A stretch of DNA of 64,000 nucleotides from assembly GCA_034431435.1 (NCBI GenBank), contig DAOUDG010000016.1:1-64000 (forward strand), written 5' to 3'. Position 1 is the first letter of the stretch, and each line of letters starts with the position of its first letter. The position numbers were made by a program, and so were the translations under genes. The DNA is from JAHCIE01 sp034431435. Its GTDB lineage: Bacteria > Chloroflexota > Anaerolineae > Epilineales > JAHCIE01. Below, one piece after another: positions 16,866-25,693 of the stretch. A model generated the notes under the pieces. It did not search any database. It was not told the origin of the DNA and saw only the letters and a list, made by a program, of their open reading frames with translations.

Positions 16866-17666
16866 TCACAGCCCCGCGACGATATCCTCACCGCCATCAA
16901 CGCCGATGACGTTGCCGGTCAGCCAATGGCTGTCGAGCTGGCTGAAGAGGACGATATGCTCGGCGACGTCTTCCGGCGTCGTGAGGCGGCCCGACGGGTT
17001 CACGCCCTGGGCGAACTCGATCATGCGCTCGTTGCCAGGGATGCGGCGCAGGGCAGGCGTATCCGTGACACCAGCGCGGATGCTGTTGGCGGCGATGCCG
17101 TAGGGGGCCAGTTCCATCGCCAACTGGCGAATGTTGGACTCCAGGGCGGCCTTGGCCGCCGACACCGCCCCATAGTGGGGGATGACGCGCGTCCCGCCCG
17201 CGCTGGTCATGGCGTAGATCTTCGAGCCGCGCCCCAGTAGCCCTTCGCGCATCAGCTCCTGCACCCAATAGATGAGGCTGCTCGCCATCACGTCCAGGGT
17301 CATGGCGACCTGCGCGGCGTCCAGGCTGCGCTCGCCATCCTTCGACACGAAAGGCAGTAGCGTGCCAAAGGCCAGCGAGTGCATCACCACGCGGATCGCG
17401 CCGTTGGGGCCGAGATGAGCGCGCATGGCGGCGACCGCCTCACGGCGCTTGGTCTCGTCGGCGGCGTTCATGTTGAAGAAGACGGCCTCGCCGCCCGCCG
17501 CGCGAATGTCGTCTTGCAGCGCCTCGACCACGGGCATCGTCGACTTGCGGTCGAGATGCACGCCAAAGATGTTGTAGCCTGCCTGGGCGAGGGCGCGGGA
17601 TGTGGCCGCGCCGAAGCCGCTGGATGCCCCGAGAATCAGCGCCCAACGACCGAGATTGTTTGCCAT
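16866..17666 (-). CDS. Enoyl-ACP-reductase-like short-chain dehydrogenase (FabI/FabL type)
   Basis: A 266-residue SDR. The N-terminus MANNLGRWALILGASSGFGA has the fold's glycine loop. RVVMHSLAFG (about 95-104) corresponds to the FabI 'H-S-I-A-F' segment, and the catalytic tyrosine and lysine appear as YGAVSAAK, a Y-x6-K spacing that marks enoyl-ACP reductases rather than the usual Y-x3-K. It ends with TGNVIGVDGGEDIV. It may reduce enoyl thioesters in lipid metabolism, or a related substrate. GGAGG precedes the ATG, and a TATAAT box lies just upstream with a very short leader, so this gene heads the minus-strand operon running to 13694. Confidence 0.85.
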   Translation of the reverse strand: MANNLGRWALILGASSGFGAATSRALAQAGYNIFGVHLDRKSTMPVVEALQDDIRAAGGEAVFFNMNAADETKRREAVAAMRAHLGPNGAIRVVMHSLAFGTLLPFVSKDGERSLDAAQVAMTLDVMASSLIYWVQELMREGLLGRGSKIYAMTSAGGTRVIPHYGAVSAAKAALESNIRQLAMELAPYGIAANSIRAGVTDTPALRRIPGNERMIEFAQGVNPSGRLTTPEDVAEHIVLFSQLDSHWLTGNVIGVDGGEDIVAGL

Positions 17667-17690
17667 GCCTGCCTCCTGTGTGTTGTCGCT

Positions 17691-17696
17691 ATTATA
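17691..17696 (-). promoter_or_regulatory. TATAAT -10 hexamer of the FabI-like operon
   Basis: Perfect TATAAT on the minus strand, 24 bp before the ATG at 17666. The region 17 bp upstream (TAACCC) is a poor -35 match. Confidence 0.5.
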
Positions 17697-17716
17697 ACAC
17701 ACTGCAAGGGTGGGGG

Positions 17717-18511
17717 TTACGAGGCTAGGGGCGCGATGCGGACGCGGCTGATCTCCAGCCACTGGCGCTGGGGGACGGCCAGGCGGCGCAGCGCCAGGTC
17801 GGCCGTGCCCGTCTCGTCGGCACAGTTGTTGTCCACCCAGGCCACGAAACCCAGCGGGACACGCGGCGGCGACGGGGCGCGCAGGACGCGCTGCCCATCC
17901 ACCCAGAAGTCGGCGTGGTCGGCGCGCCAGTCGATACGGTAGACGTGGCGCTCGTCCAGACGCGACGTGAGGACGGCCTCGGCGGCGCGCACCGCGCTGT
18001 GGCGCGCTACCTTGTACAGCAGGGAGCCGAGGCCCGGCGTCCGTAGTAGCGTCGCCCCGGTCGCCGCAAGCCATTCCGGCAGCGTCCCGCCATTGAGGGT
18101 TGCCGCCTTCCAGCCATGGGGCGCGCCGCCCGGCGCGAAGGGCATGTTGGCCGGTGGCGACGTGTTGAAGAACCACACGGCGCTGGGCGGGGCGGCGGTG
18201 CCCTGGGCAGGGTCAAAGGGGTCGTTCCACAGGCCGAAGCCGGCCGTGCCGCGCAGCTGCCCGGCGGGATGAGAGGCGACGGCCGCCACTTCCAGGCGAA
18301 GCGGTGGCCGCCAGGGCAGGTCCCGCCGCCGCGCGCCGCGCAGGTCGTTCAGCTCGGCGTCGGACAGGACGCCCTCCGGCGCGCCATCCACCACCAGCCG
18401 CAGGCCAGCCGCCGTCGGCTCCAGGTCGGCGAAGCCTAGCAGGATGCGAGCGAAGTACGGATCGATCCGCCCGCGCAGATCGATGTCGAGGAAAGGCGGT
18501 GGCGGTGGCAT
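17717..18511 (-). CDS. Hypothetical protein, possible concanavalin-like beta-sandwich
   Basis: A 264-residue protein with no signal peptide. The segments VWFFNTSPP (about 118-126), HVYRIDWRADHADFWVDGQR (about 203-222) and LGFVAWVDNN resemble the strands of laminin-G/GH16-like beta-jelly-rolls, where 'F-W-V-D-G' is a common turn before the last strands. The catalytic acidic motif of GH16 is not seen, so no enzyme activity is proposed. The start at 18511 avoids an upstream in-frame ATG that would begin inside the divergent regulatory region. It is divergent from the VWA subtilase gene and shares the Crp-type site. Confidence 0.6.
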   Translation of the reverse strand: MPPPPPFLDIDLRGRIDPYFARILLGFADLEPTAAGLRLVVDGAPEGVLSDAELNDLRGARRRDLPWRPPLRLEVAAVASHPAGQLRGTAGFGLWNDPFDPAQGTAAPPSAVWFFNTSPPANMPFAPGGAPHGWKAATLNGGTLPEWLAATGATLLRTPGLGSLLYKVARHSAVRAAEAVLTSRLDERHVYRIDWRADHADFWVDGQRVLRAPSPPRVPLGFVAWVDNNCADETGTADLALRRLAVPQRQWLEISRVRIAPLAS

Positions 18512-18559
18512 GGGGGAAGTATGGCTCGTCGAGCCTGACACTGCAAGTGTCAAGGCGGC

Positions 18560-18575
18560 TGTGATCTATTTCACA
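18560..18575. promoter_or_regulatory. Perfect Crp-type site TGTGA-N6-TCACA between divergent genes
   Basis: TGTGATCTATTTCACA contains both half-sites of the classical Crp operator with 6-bp spacing. A third TGTGA follows at 18583. The centre lies about 65 bp before a plausible start site of the VWA subtilase (CTGCCA-N18-TATGCT, 18597-18626), near the usual class I activation distance. Two Crp/Fnr proteins are encoded in this window at 59348 and 60122, but neither is shown to bind here. Confidence 0.65.
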
Positions 18576-18682
18576 CCCTCGCTGTGACCCCCCTCGCTGC
18601 CAACGCGGAGTCTCTGCCTGTATGCTAATGCCAGGACGCAAACGTGCGATTCGTCGCTGCCGGCACTAAGGAGAGGACCCCC

Positions 18683-21600
18683 ATGTCACGTATTCCCCTG
18701 TCGCGTCTCAGCCTATTCCTGATTCTGCCCGCCCTGCTCGCGCTCAGCATGCTGAGCGCGGCGGCGGGCGCGCCCCAGGCCACCGCCCAGGGGTCGCAGC
18801 TCCCTCCCATCACCCTCAAGTCCCGCACCGTGCAGCCGTCGCCGGGCATCGACCCGGCGACGGCTGGCGCATTGTTGAGCGCAGAGGCGACCGCCAGGGG
18901 CAAGGCGAGTAGCTACCATGCCCTCGTGCAGCTCGACCGCATTCCTGGCGCCGCCGACAAGGTCGCCCTGGCGGCCAAGGGTATTCATCTCCAGAACTAC
19001 CTGCCGCGCCAGGCGTGGGTGGCCCGCATCGACGCCCAGGCCGACAAGGCCAGCGCCCTGGTCGGCAAAGACGGCGTGGCCTGGATCGGCGCGCTGCTAC
19101 CCTCCGACAAGCTCGCGCCGGGCCTGGCCGCCGACCTCGCCAAGCCCGCCGACCCCAAAGCGGGCGGTGTCGTGCCCGTCGTCGTCCAGTTCCACAACGA
19201 CGTCGGCCTGGCGCAGGGTCGCGCGGTGCTGGCCTCGTTGAATGCCCGCATCACCAACGAAGCCTCGGCCATCAACGCCGTCACGGCCCTGATGTCCCCG
19301 TCGGCCGTGACGGCCCTCAGCCAGCAGGACGAAATCCTGTGGCTGGAGTCGCCGCTGCCACCCCTGACCCCCACCAACGCCAACACCCGCACCCGTACCA
19401 ACGTCGATCTGGTGCAGAATACCCCGCCGTATAACCTCAACGGCGCGGGCGTGCGCGTCCTGGTCTATGACAGTGGCCGCGCCAGTCACCCCGACTACAA
19501 CGCCCGCATCGTCGATCAGGACGGCACCGGCGTGGCCGACCACTCCAGCCACGTGGCGGGCACGGTGCTGGGCAACGGCGCGGGCGCAGGCAACAGCGTC
19601 CTCAATAACCGGGGCATGGCCCCCAGCGCCGACCTGATTACCTACGGCTACGAGTGGGACGGCTCCAACACCCTGCTCTACGACAACCTGGGCGACATCC
19701 AGGAGGATATGCAGGAGGCCCTCGACAATGCGGCTGACATTGCCACCGCCTCGCTGGGCAGCAACGTCAACTCCAACGGCTTCGCCTGCGCCCTCGAGGG
19801 CGACTACCCGGCCGCCTCGCAACTCCTGGACCAGATCGTGCGCGGCAGCCTCGGCCGCACCCTGATCATGACCTGGGCCAACGGCAACGAGCGCGGCGGG
19901 ACGGCGGGCTGCGGCGCTAACTTCAATACCACCGCGCCGCCCGCCACGGCCAAGAACCCCATCCAGATTGGCGCGACCAATGCCGGCAACGACGCCAGTT
20001 CGAACTTCAGCGGCTGGGGGCCGACCGACGACGGCCGCCTCAAGCCCGTTGTCTCCGCGCCGGGCGTCAACGTCCTGTCCACCATCCCCGACATGTTCAC
20101 CGACACGCGAACGCGGGACTGTGATGGGACGGGCGACGACTTCTGCGACCCCTACGACACCATGAGCGGCACCAGCATGGCAACCCCCGCCGTGGCCGGT
20201 ATCGTCGCCCTCATGCTCCAGCAGTATCACAACTCCTACAGCACGACCACCGAGCCGCTGCCCGCCAGCATCAAGGCCATCCTGATGAACACGGCGGCGT
20301 CCCCCACCGGCGGCCTCGGCCCCGACTTCCAGACGGGCTATGGTCGCGTCGACGCCCGCGCCGCCGTCGATGTCATCCGCGAGAACCGCTTCGTCGAGGG
20401 CACGCTCACCAGTAACGGCCAGGTCCATCGCTACCACGTCAACGTCCCGCCCGGCGCGCCCACCCTCCAGGTCAGCCTGGCCTGGGACGACGAGGCGGGC
20501 ACGCTGCTGGCCGCGACGGAACTGGTCAACGACCTGGACCTGCGCCTCATCGAGCCGGGCGGCGCGACCACCTGGCAGCCGTGGGTGCTCGACCCTGCCA
20601 ACCCCAACAACGCCGCCGTCCGCGGCAACGACACCCTGAACAACCAGGAGATGGTCACCGTCGCTAACCCGGCCGCCGGCTGGTGGACCGTCGAGGTGCG
20701 CGGCACGACCCTGCCGACCACGCCACAGACCTACGGCCTGGCCGCCACCCACAACCCGTGGAGCTTCAACATCCAGTTCCCGCGCACTGACGCCGTGGCG
20801 AACGCGGGCTGGTTCAACGGCCCCAGCGTCTTCCCCGTCCACCTGGATGTCAGCGACGGCTTCAAGCCCTCCACCAACCTGGTGACGACACTGGCCGACC
20901 CCGCCAGCCTCAAGCTGTTCGTGGGACCGAAGCAGGTCGACATGGGCGACGGGGCGGGCGAGGGCGCGGTCATCAACCGTGGCCCGGTCGGCAACCAGTA
21001 CTGGCTCCAGATCCGCGCGCCATCTCAGGCGATCGACGGCCTGTACGACCTCAGTGTCGATTTCCTGGGCGCGGTGACCAAGACCGAGAGCCAGTCGGTC
21101 CAGTACACCAACACGCCGACGCCACCTAAGGCCCTATCCGTGGTCATCGACACCTCCGGCTCCATGTCCGACGCGGCCAAGATGCCCGCCGCCATTGCCG
21201 CCGGTCGCGACTACATCATGGCGACGGAGATCGGCGACGGGGTGGGCGAGGTGCAGTTCAACACCAGCGCCAGCGAGGTGCAGGCGCTGCTCAATGTCAA
21301 CGTCCCGGCCGACCGCAATGCTATGGCCGGTAACCTGGCGGGCCTCGGCCCCGGCGGCTGGACGGCCATCGGCCAGGGCCTGAGCATGGGCTACGGCCAG
21401 ATCAGCGGCGACAGTCGCACCCAGGCCATCGCCCTGCTGTCGGACGGCATGGAGAACACGCCGCCCCTCTACGACACGATGAAGGCGACCATCCCCGACG
21501 GCGTGCGTGTCGATACCGTGGCCTTCGGCCCGCTGGCCGACCAGGCGCTCATGGCCCGCATCGCCAGCGACCACCCCGGTAGCAACTTCTTCTTCGTGCC

Positions 21601-24163
21601 CACCGGCCCTGGTTCTACCAAGCGCGACGACGACAAGACGGACGCGGTACTGACGGACACCAGCATCGCCACGCGCACCGAGAACCGCCTGACCGATATC
21701 TACCACTACATCAACAACTACCAGCGCGACTACCAGCGCCTGTTCGAGGCGGCGGGGACGCTCAACGGGGGCGCTGCAGCCTCCCTCAACGTCAGCCTCA
21801 ACGAGAGCGTGCCCTACCTGTACTTCACCGTCAACTGGGCCGACCCGACGGCCAACATCAACTTCGTGCTGCGCCGCCCCGACCTGAGCATCGTCCCCGT
21901 AGGCGACCCCGATGTCTTCCGCGTCGACGGCGGCCGCAGCCGACGCTATCGGGTGGCCGCGCCCGCCGTGGGCAACTGGCGCATCGACATCAACAACACC
22001 AGTGGCGTCAGTACCGAGTACCTGGCGACCGTCGAGGGGCCGACCGATACCGACCTGACCCTGTTCACCCCGGCCCTGGGCGAATGCCGCCCGACCATCC
22101 CCGGCAAGCTCTGCCTGAGCTTCAACGATGCGAAGGGCAACATCCGGGACGGCAAGTTCGAGTACATGCGCGCCCGACTCAGCAGCGGCCAGCAAGTACG
22201 CTTCGAGGACCCCGACGGAGACGGTGTGTACTGCACCACCACCCCCATCGAGTTCCCCAACGAGGCCATGAGCTTCAAGGTGGACGCCCTGGGCCGCGAC
22301 AACAACGGCCACTTCATCCGCCGCATCCAGCGCGCCGACTTCTACTGCGGGCCGCTGGACCTGCCGCCGACGCTGCTGGTCAACGACACGCCCAGCCTGG
22401 AGCAGGGTGGCGACCTCTACCCGGTGCGCGACATGTACATGGCCGCGCTGGACGCCATCGGGGCCGAGTATCGGGTGTGGAACACCGAGCTAGACGGCAC
22501 GCCCAGCGGGGCAGCGCTGGCTCAGTACGAGCATGTCATCTGGCTGACCGGTACGCGCAAGCAGGTTGGCGAACATCGCTCCATGACCCCCGAGTCTGAG
22601 GAGGCCATCGCCAAGTATCTGGAGATGCGCAAGGGCAGCATCTTCCTGCTCAGCAGCCAGGACTACCTGAGCCAGTCGGGCCTGAACGACTTTGGCAAGG
22701 CGGTGCTGGGTATCGCTGGCTTCGGCGACGACAAGAACGGGACCTCGATGCGCGGCCTGCGCGCCTCGCCCCTGGGCCACCAGTTCGGCACGTTCGCCTA
22801 CGGCCCCCCCTACACCAACCGCGCCGACGTCATCGACCCGCGCCGCGACGCGGCCCCCAACATCGTCGACGAGCAGGACCGCGTGACCGGCATCACCCAC
22901 GGCTTCGGCCAGGGCTGCACCGCCTTCTTCAGCTTCGGGTTGGAGGGCCTGCCTCCCGCCGCCTTCCAGGACATGCTGCGCCGCGCCCTGGCCTGGGACT
23001 GCGCGCCGGTCGCCCTACAGACGACAGCCACCGCCCAGAACGTGACGCTGAACTATGGCGAGACTCACCAGACTAGCTTCGTGATCCAGAACCCGTTGGT
23101 CGGCGGCCTGCGCGTCGAACTAAACAACGGTCCAACCCACCTGTGGCTCGTCACCGACGGCGTCGGCGGCGTGCCCACCCTGCTCGCCCCCTTCAACGTG
23201 GGCGACCTGCCCGAGCCGCAGAAGGCGGACGCGGTCGCAGCGGGGCCGCTGACCCCCAGCCGTGTCGTCAGCCGCCTGTGTGAGGTGTCGGTGGGGGGCC
23301 TCGCCTTCTGCTTCGCCGGCGGTGTCATCAGGCTCGAAGACCTGCTCGACAACGACGTGGCCGTTGTGTGGAACAACGTGCCCTTCAGCGAGCCGGACAA
23401 GGTGGGCGACATGCTGGCCGACTTTGTGGATCGCGGCGGTACGGTCCTGCTGGGCGGCAACGCCCTGCTGGCCGACGCGAGCGGGCTGAAGGGCCGCTGG
23501 CTGGACGAGGAGTACTCACCGCTGCGAACCCACGGCACGCCCCAGGGAGCGGCTGCCCTCGGCGGCTTCGTTGACCCCGGCGATCCTCTGGCCGCCGGCA
23601 TCGCGGGCCTGTCCACCCTGGCCCACTACGACGCGCAGCCACATCCCGATGCGGAGCTACGCGCCAGGTGGTCCGACGGCGAAGCCCTGGTCGCCTCGCG
23701 CAGCTTCCAGCCGGGCGTCGGGGCGCAGGTCATCGCCATCAACGCCTCCTTCGAGAACGGCGCGTGGGGCGGCCAGATGAACCGCCTGGTCAACAACGCC
23801 CTCGGCATCCTGGATGACACGTGGCGGCGGCCGGGCTGGTTCCAGACCGTGTGCGCTAAGGAACCTCCCACCTTCGAGGGTAAGGCCAGCGCCATCCCGC
23901 CCATCGTCGCCGATGGCCGCGCCTCGTGCCCCGACGTCCAGGGCGGCGTGAGCTGGCAGGTGGACCTGACCCTGAACAGCCGCTTCGCCCCCGAGGCCGC
24001 CGTCAACGGGCCGAACCCGCCCCGGTATCGCGGCAAGCTCACCATCGACACCAACGCCATGGGGCAGCCGCGCCTGGCCTTCCCGCTGAGCATGACAGTC
24101 TTGCCCGATGCTCAGCCCCACAAGCTGTTCCTGCCGTTCGTCATGGACAACCCGCAGCCGTAG
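18683..24163 (+). CDS. Giant secreted subtilase with VWA domain
   Basis: A 1826-residue exported protein. The signal peptide covers about 1-36. The S8 peptidase has D263 (LVYDSG), H287 (DHSSHVAGT) and S498 (SGTSMATP). Next is a kexin-like beta-sandwich with LQVSLAWDDEAG and a later VNDLDLRL (about 575-680). The VWA domain (about 818-985) has the MIDAS motif D823-T-S-G-S with T near 894 and D near 918. A segment from about 1230, ILLVND-like then YEHVIWLTGTRKQ, resembles a glutamine-amidotransferase-like fold without visible catalytic Cys. The C-terminus ends HKLFLPFVMDNPQP, a Chloroflexota-type tail. AAGGAGAGG precedes the ATG. A Crp-type site lies upstream and a strong hairpin follows. Confidence 0.92.
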   Translation: MSRIPLSRLSLFLILPALLALSMLSAAAGAPQATAQGSQLPPITLKSRTVQPSPGIDPATAGALLSAEATARGKASSYHALVQLDRIPGAADKVALAAKGIHLQNYLPRQAWVARIDAQADKASALVGKDGVAWIGALLPSDKLAPGLAADLAKPADPKAGGVVPVVVQFHNDVGLAQGRAVLASLNARITNEASAINAVTALMSPSAVTALSQQDEILWLESPLPPLTPTNANTRTRTNVDLVQNTPPYNLNGAGVRVLVYDSGRASHPDYNARIVDQDGTGVADHSSHVAGTVLGNGAGAGNSVLNNRGMAPSADLITYGYEWDGSNTLLYDNLGDIQEDMQEALDNAADIATASLGSNVNSNGFACALEGDYPAASQLLDQIVRGSLGRTLIMTWANGNERGGTAGCGANFNTTAPPATAKNPIQIGATNAGNDASSNFSGWGPTDDGRLKPVVSAPGVNVLSTIPDMFTDTRTRDCDGTGDDFCDPYDTMSGTSMATPAVAGIVALMLQQYHNSYSTTTEPLPASIKAILMNTAASPTGGLGPDFQTGYGRVDARAAVDVIRENRFVEGTLTSNGQVHRYHVNVPPGAPTLQVSLAWDDEAGTLLAATELVNDLDLRLIEPGGATTWQPWVLDPANPNNAAVRGNDTLNNQEMVTVANPAAGWWTVEVRGTTLPTTPQTYGLAATHNPWSFNIQFPRTDAVANAGWFNGPSVFPVHLDVSDGFKPSTNLVTTLADPASLKLFVGPKQVDMGDGAGEGAVINRGPVGNQYWLQIRAPSQAIDGLYDLSVDFLGAVTKTESQSVQYTNTPTPPKALSVVIDTSGSMSDAAKMPAAIAAGRDYIMATEIGDGVGEVQFNTSASEVQALLNVNVPADRNAMAGNLAGLGPGGWTAIGQGLSMGYGQISGDSRTQAIALLSDGMENTPPLYDTMKATIPDGVRVDTVAFGPLADQALMARIASDHPGSNFFFVPTGPGSTKRDDDKTDAVLTDTSIATRTENRLTDIYHYINNYQRDYQRLFEAAGTLNGGAAASLNVSLNESVPYLYFTVNWADPTANINFVLRRPDLSIVPVGDPDVFRVDGGRSRRYRVAAPAVGNWRIDINNTSGVSTEYLATVEGPTDTDLTLFTPALGECRPTIPGKLCLSFNDAKGNIRDGKFEYMRARLSSGQQVRFEDPDGDGVYCTTTPIEFPNEAMSFKVDALGRDNNGHFIRRIQRADFYCGPLDLPPTLLVNDTPSLEQGGDLYPVRDMYMAALDAIGAEYRVWNTELDGTPSGAALAQYEHVIWLTGTRKQVGEHRSMTPESEEAIAKYLEMRKGSIFLLSSQDYLSQSGLNDFGKAVLGIAGFGDDKNGTSMRGLRASPLGHQFGTFAYGPPYTNRADVIDPRRDAAPNIVDEQDRVTGITHGFGQGCTAFFSFGLEGLPPAAFQDMLRRALAWDCAPVALQTTATAQNVTLNYGETHQTSFVIQNPLVGGLRVELNNGPTHLWLVTDGVGGVPTLLAPFNVGDLPEPQKADAVAAGPLTPSRVVSRLCEVSVGGLAFCFAGGVIRLEDLLDNDVAVVWNNVPFSEPDKVGDMLADFVDRGGTVLLGGNALLADASGLKGRWLDEEYSPLRTHGTPQGAAALGGFVDPGDPLAAGIAGLSTLAHYDAQPHPDAELRARWSDGEALVASRSFQPGVGAQVIAINASFENGAWGGQMNRLVNNALGILDDTWRRPGWFQTVCAKEPPTFEGKASAIPPIVADGRASCPDVQGGVSWQVDLTLNSRFAPEAAVNGPNPPRYRGKLTIDTNAMGQPRLAFPLSMTVLPDAQPHKLFLPFVMDNPQP

Positions 24164-24175
24164 CCCAGCTGCCCA

Positions 24176-24219
24176 CAACAATAGGGGGCTGTCCCGCACA
24201 GGGCAGCCCCCTATTGTTG
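24176..24219. terminator. Strong bidirectional hairpin terminator
   Basis: Sixteen-nt arms CAACAATAGGGGGCTG and CAGCCCCCTATTGTTG pair perfectly, with three further G-C pairs above a one-base bulge. It lies between the convergent VWA subtilase and GT87-like genes. Confidence 0.8.
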
Positions 24220-24261
24220 CGGCTAGGGCGAAGCCAGCCAGCCACCAGCCCTACCGCCCGC

Positions 24262-25536
24262 TCAGGGACTGGCGACTTGCTCAGCAAGGGGTACAGCTGG
24301 CTTTGACGCGCGCGAGTCGAGGGCGAAGCCGACGGCGAGCAGCAGCAGGAGGGCTGCCGTCTTGAGGCCCGTCGCGAGCCGCAGCCACCACGAGCCATCG
24401 ATGATGGCCGGGCCGAAGTAGAGAGTCGGCAGCGCCAGCAGCATGATGCTCAGGACGAAAGCCAGCAGGAGAACGGCGCGCTGGGGCGACGGCCAGTCAT
24501 CCCACAGCCGTCGGTCGGCCAGGAGCACGACACTGACCAGCGCCCACGAGGCGTAGTGCGCCCAGGTCAGGGGACCCACCAGCAGCGATACGACGATGAG
24601 CAGGCCCAGCTCGAGACTGATGAACGGGCTTTGTCGCCAGCGGTTCCACGCGCTACCCAGGAGGCCGGCCGCGATGGGCACGCTCAGCCACACGAAGGCC
24701 CCCAGCCCGGCCGAGAACAGGGTCAGGTTGGTCTCAGGTACGGCCAGCCGCGCCAGCCACGCCGCGACAGACTGATTCTGGATGTGCAGGGAGGCGGCCG
24801 ACAGGGATGGCATGACGACCGTGACGAACCGCCACAGGTCATCCGGCGGCCCCGCGAGCCTGGCAATCACCAGCAGGCTCGCCGCCGTGGCGATAGCGGT
24901 CGCGGCCATGCGGTACTTGCCGCGTAGCAAACAGTACACGATGATCAGGGCCGGGCTGACCTTCAGCAGCGCGGCGAGGCCAATCCCGATGCCTGCCGCG
25001 CCCTCGTGGCGTCGGCTGGCGAGAAACACGCTCGTCGCCAGGGCCAGGGCAATCCAGGCATCCACCTGCCCCAATTGCAGCGACGCCACGCTCGCTTCGG
25101 ACACCAACAGCATCACCAGCCCCACCAGCCAGGCGAGGCGGCGGCTGGGCCGGGGCAAGGCCAGGCCGGTCAGGAGAATCGCCAGGAGAAAGGCAGCGAA
25201 GGATAACAGGCGGTAGGCGGACAACCCCACATCGAACGGCAGGCCCGCCAGCGGTCGATACATGAGCGCGGTCGTTGGCGGGCCGATGTAGCTGTTGTAC
25301 GTCTCACGAAAGGTATCCGCCATCGCCGGCCCGATGAGTTGCTGACCCAACTGATGCAGCGTGGCATGATCGTACAGGGAGATACCCCTGGTCTGGGCGA
25401 CAGCGCCCGTCCAGTTGATAGCGAAGTCGTAGGCGAACCCCAGGCTGACGCGCAGCCAGAGGTGGAACAGGAAGTAGAGGACGGCCAGCGCGAGGCCGAA
25501 GCCGACGAGCCAGCGGCGAGGGGGGGCAAAGCGCAT
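24262..25536 (-). CDS. GT87-like (DUF2029) polytopic membrane glycosyltransferase
   Basis: A 424-residue membrane protein with roughly ten hydrophobic segments. After the first helix comes FAYDFAINWTGAVAQTRGIS, with the early acidic residue expected of GT-C enzymes that use polyprenyl-phosphate sugars. YIGPPTTALMYRPLAGLPFD and QLGQVDAWIALAL, followed by LLKVSPALIIVY, match the GT87 (DUF2029) family, which adds mannose or other sugars to envelope glycolipids on the outer face. The donor and acceptor are unknown. It stands alone with its own promoter. Confidence 0.8.
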   Translation of the reverse strand: MRFAPPRRWLVGFGLALAVLYFLFHLWLRVSLGFAYDFAINWTGAVAQTRGISLYDHATLHQLGQQLIGPAMADTFRETYNSYIGPPTTALMYRPLAGLPFDVGLSAYRLLSFAAFLLAILLTGLALPRPSRRLAWLVGLVMLLVSEASVASLQLGQVDAWIALALATSVFLASRRHEGAAGIGIGLAALLKVSPALIIVYCLLRGKYRMAATAIATAASLLVIARLAGPPDDLWRFVTVVMPSLSAASLHIQNQSVAAWLARLAVPETNLTLFSAGLGAFVWLSVPIAAGLLGSAWNRWRQSPFISLELGLLIVVSLLVGPLTWAHYASWALVSVVLLADRRLWDDWPSPQRAVLLLAFVLSIMLLALPTLYFGPAIIDGSWWLRLATGLKTAALLLLLAVGFALDSRASKPAVPLAEQVASP

Positions 25537-25610
25537 GGAGGAACCTGGGTTCAGGGTAAGGGAGGCAGCCAGAGTAGCATTGCCTCGTTGTCGCCAGCTA
25601 TGTAACGACC

Positions 25611-25638
25611 ATTATAGGCAACTGCGAGGAGTTTACAA
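25611..25638 (-). promoter_or_regulatory. Probable promoter of the GT87-like gene
   Basis: Minus strand TTGTAA, 16 bp, perfect TATAAT. About 70 nt of leader precede the ATG at 25536. Confidence 0.55.
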
Positions 25639-25662
25639 ATCGGCTGCTTCGCCCGTCCCCGT

Positions 25663-25691
25663 TTGACAGCCATCCGGCGTCGGCGGATAAT
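25663..25691 (+). promoter_or_regulatory. Promoter-like sequence facing into the 3' end of the formyltransferase gene
   Basis: TTGACA, exactly 17 bp, GATAAT on the plus strand. There is no plus-strand gene until 26596, so a transcript would be antisense to the formyltransferase gene. The remainder of the 25537-25693 gap holds only this and the GT87-like promoter. Confidence 0.45.
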
Positions 25692-25693
25692 TC

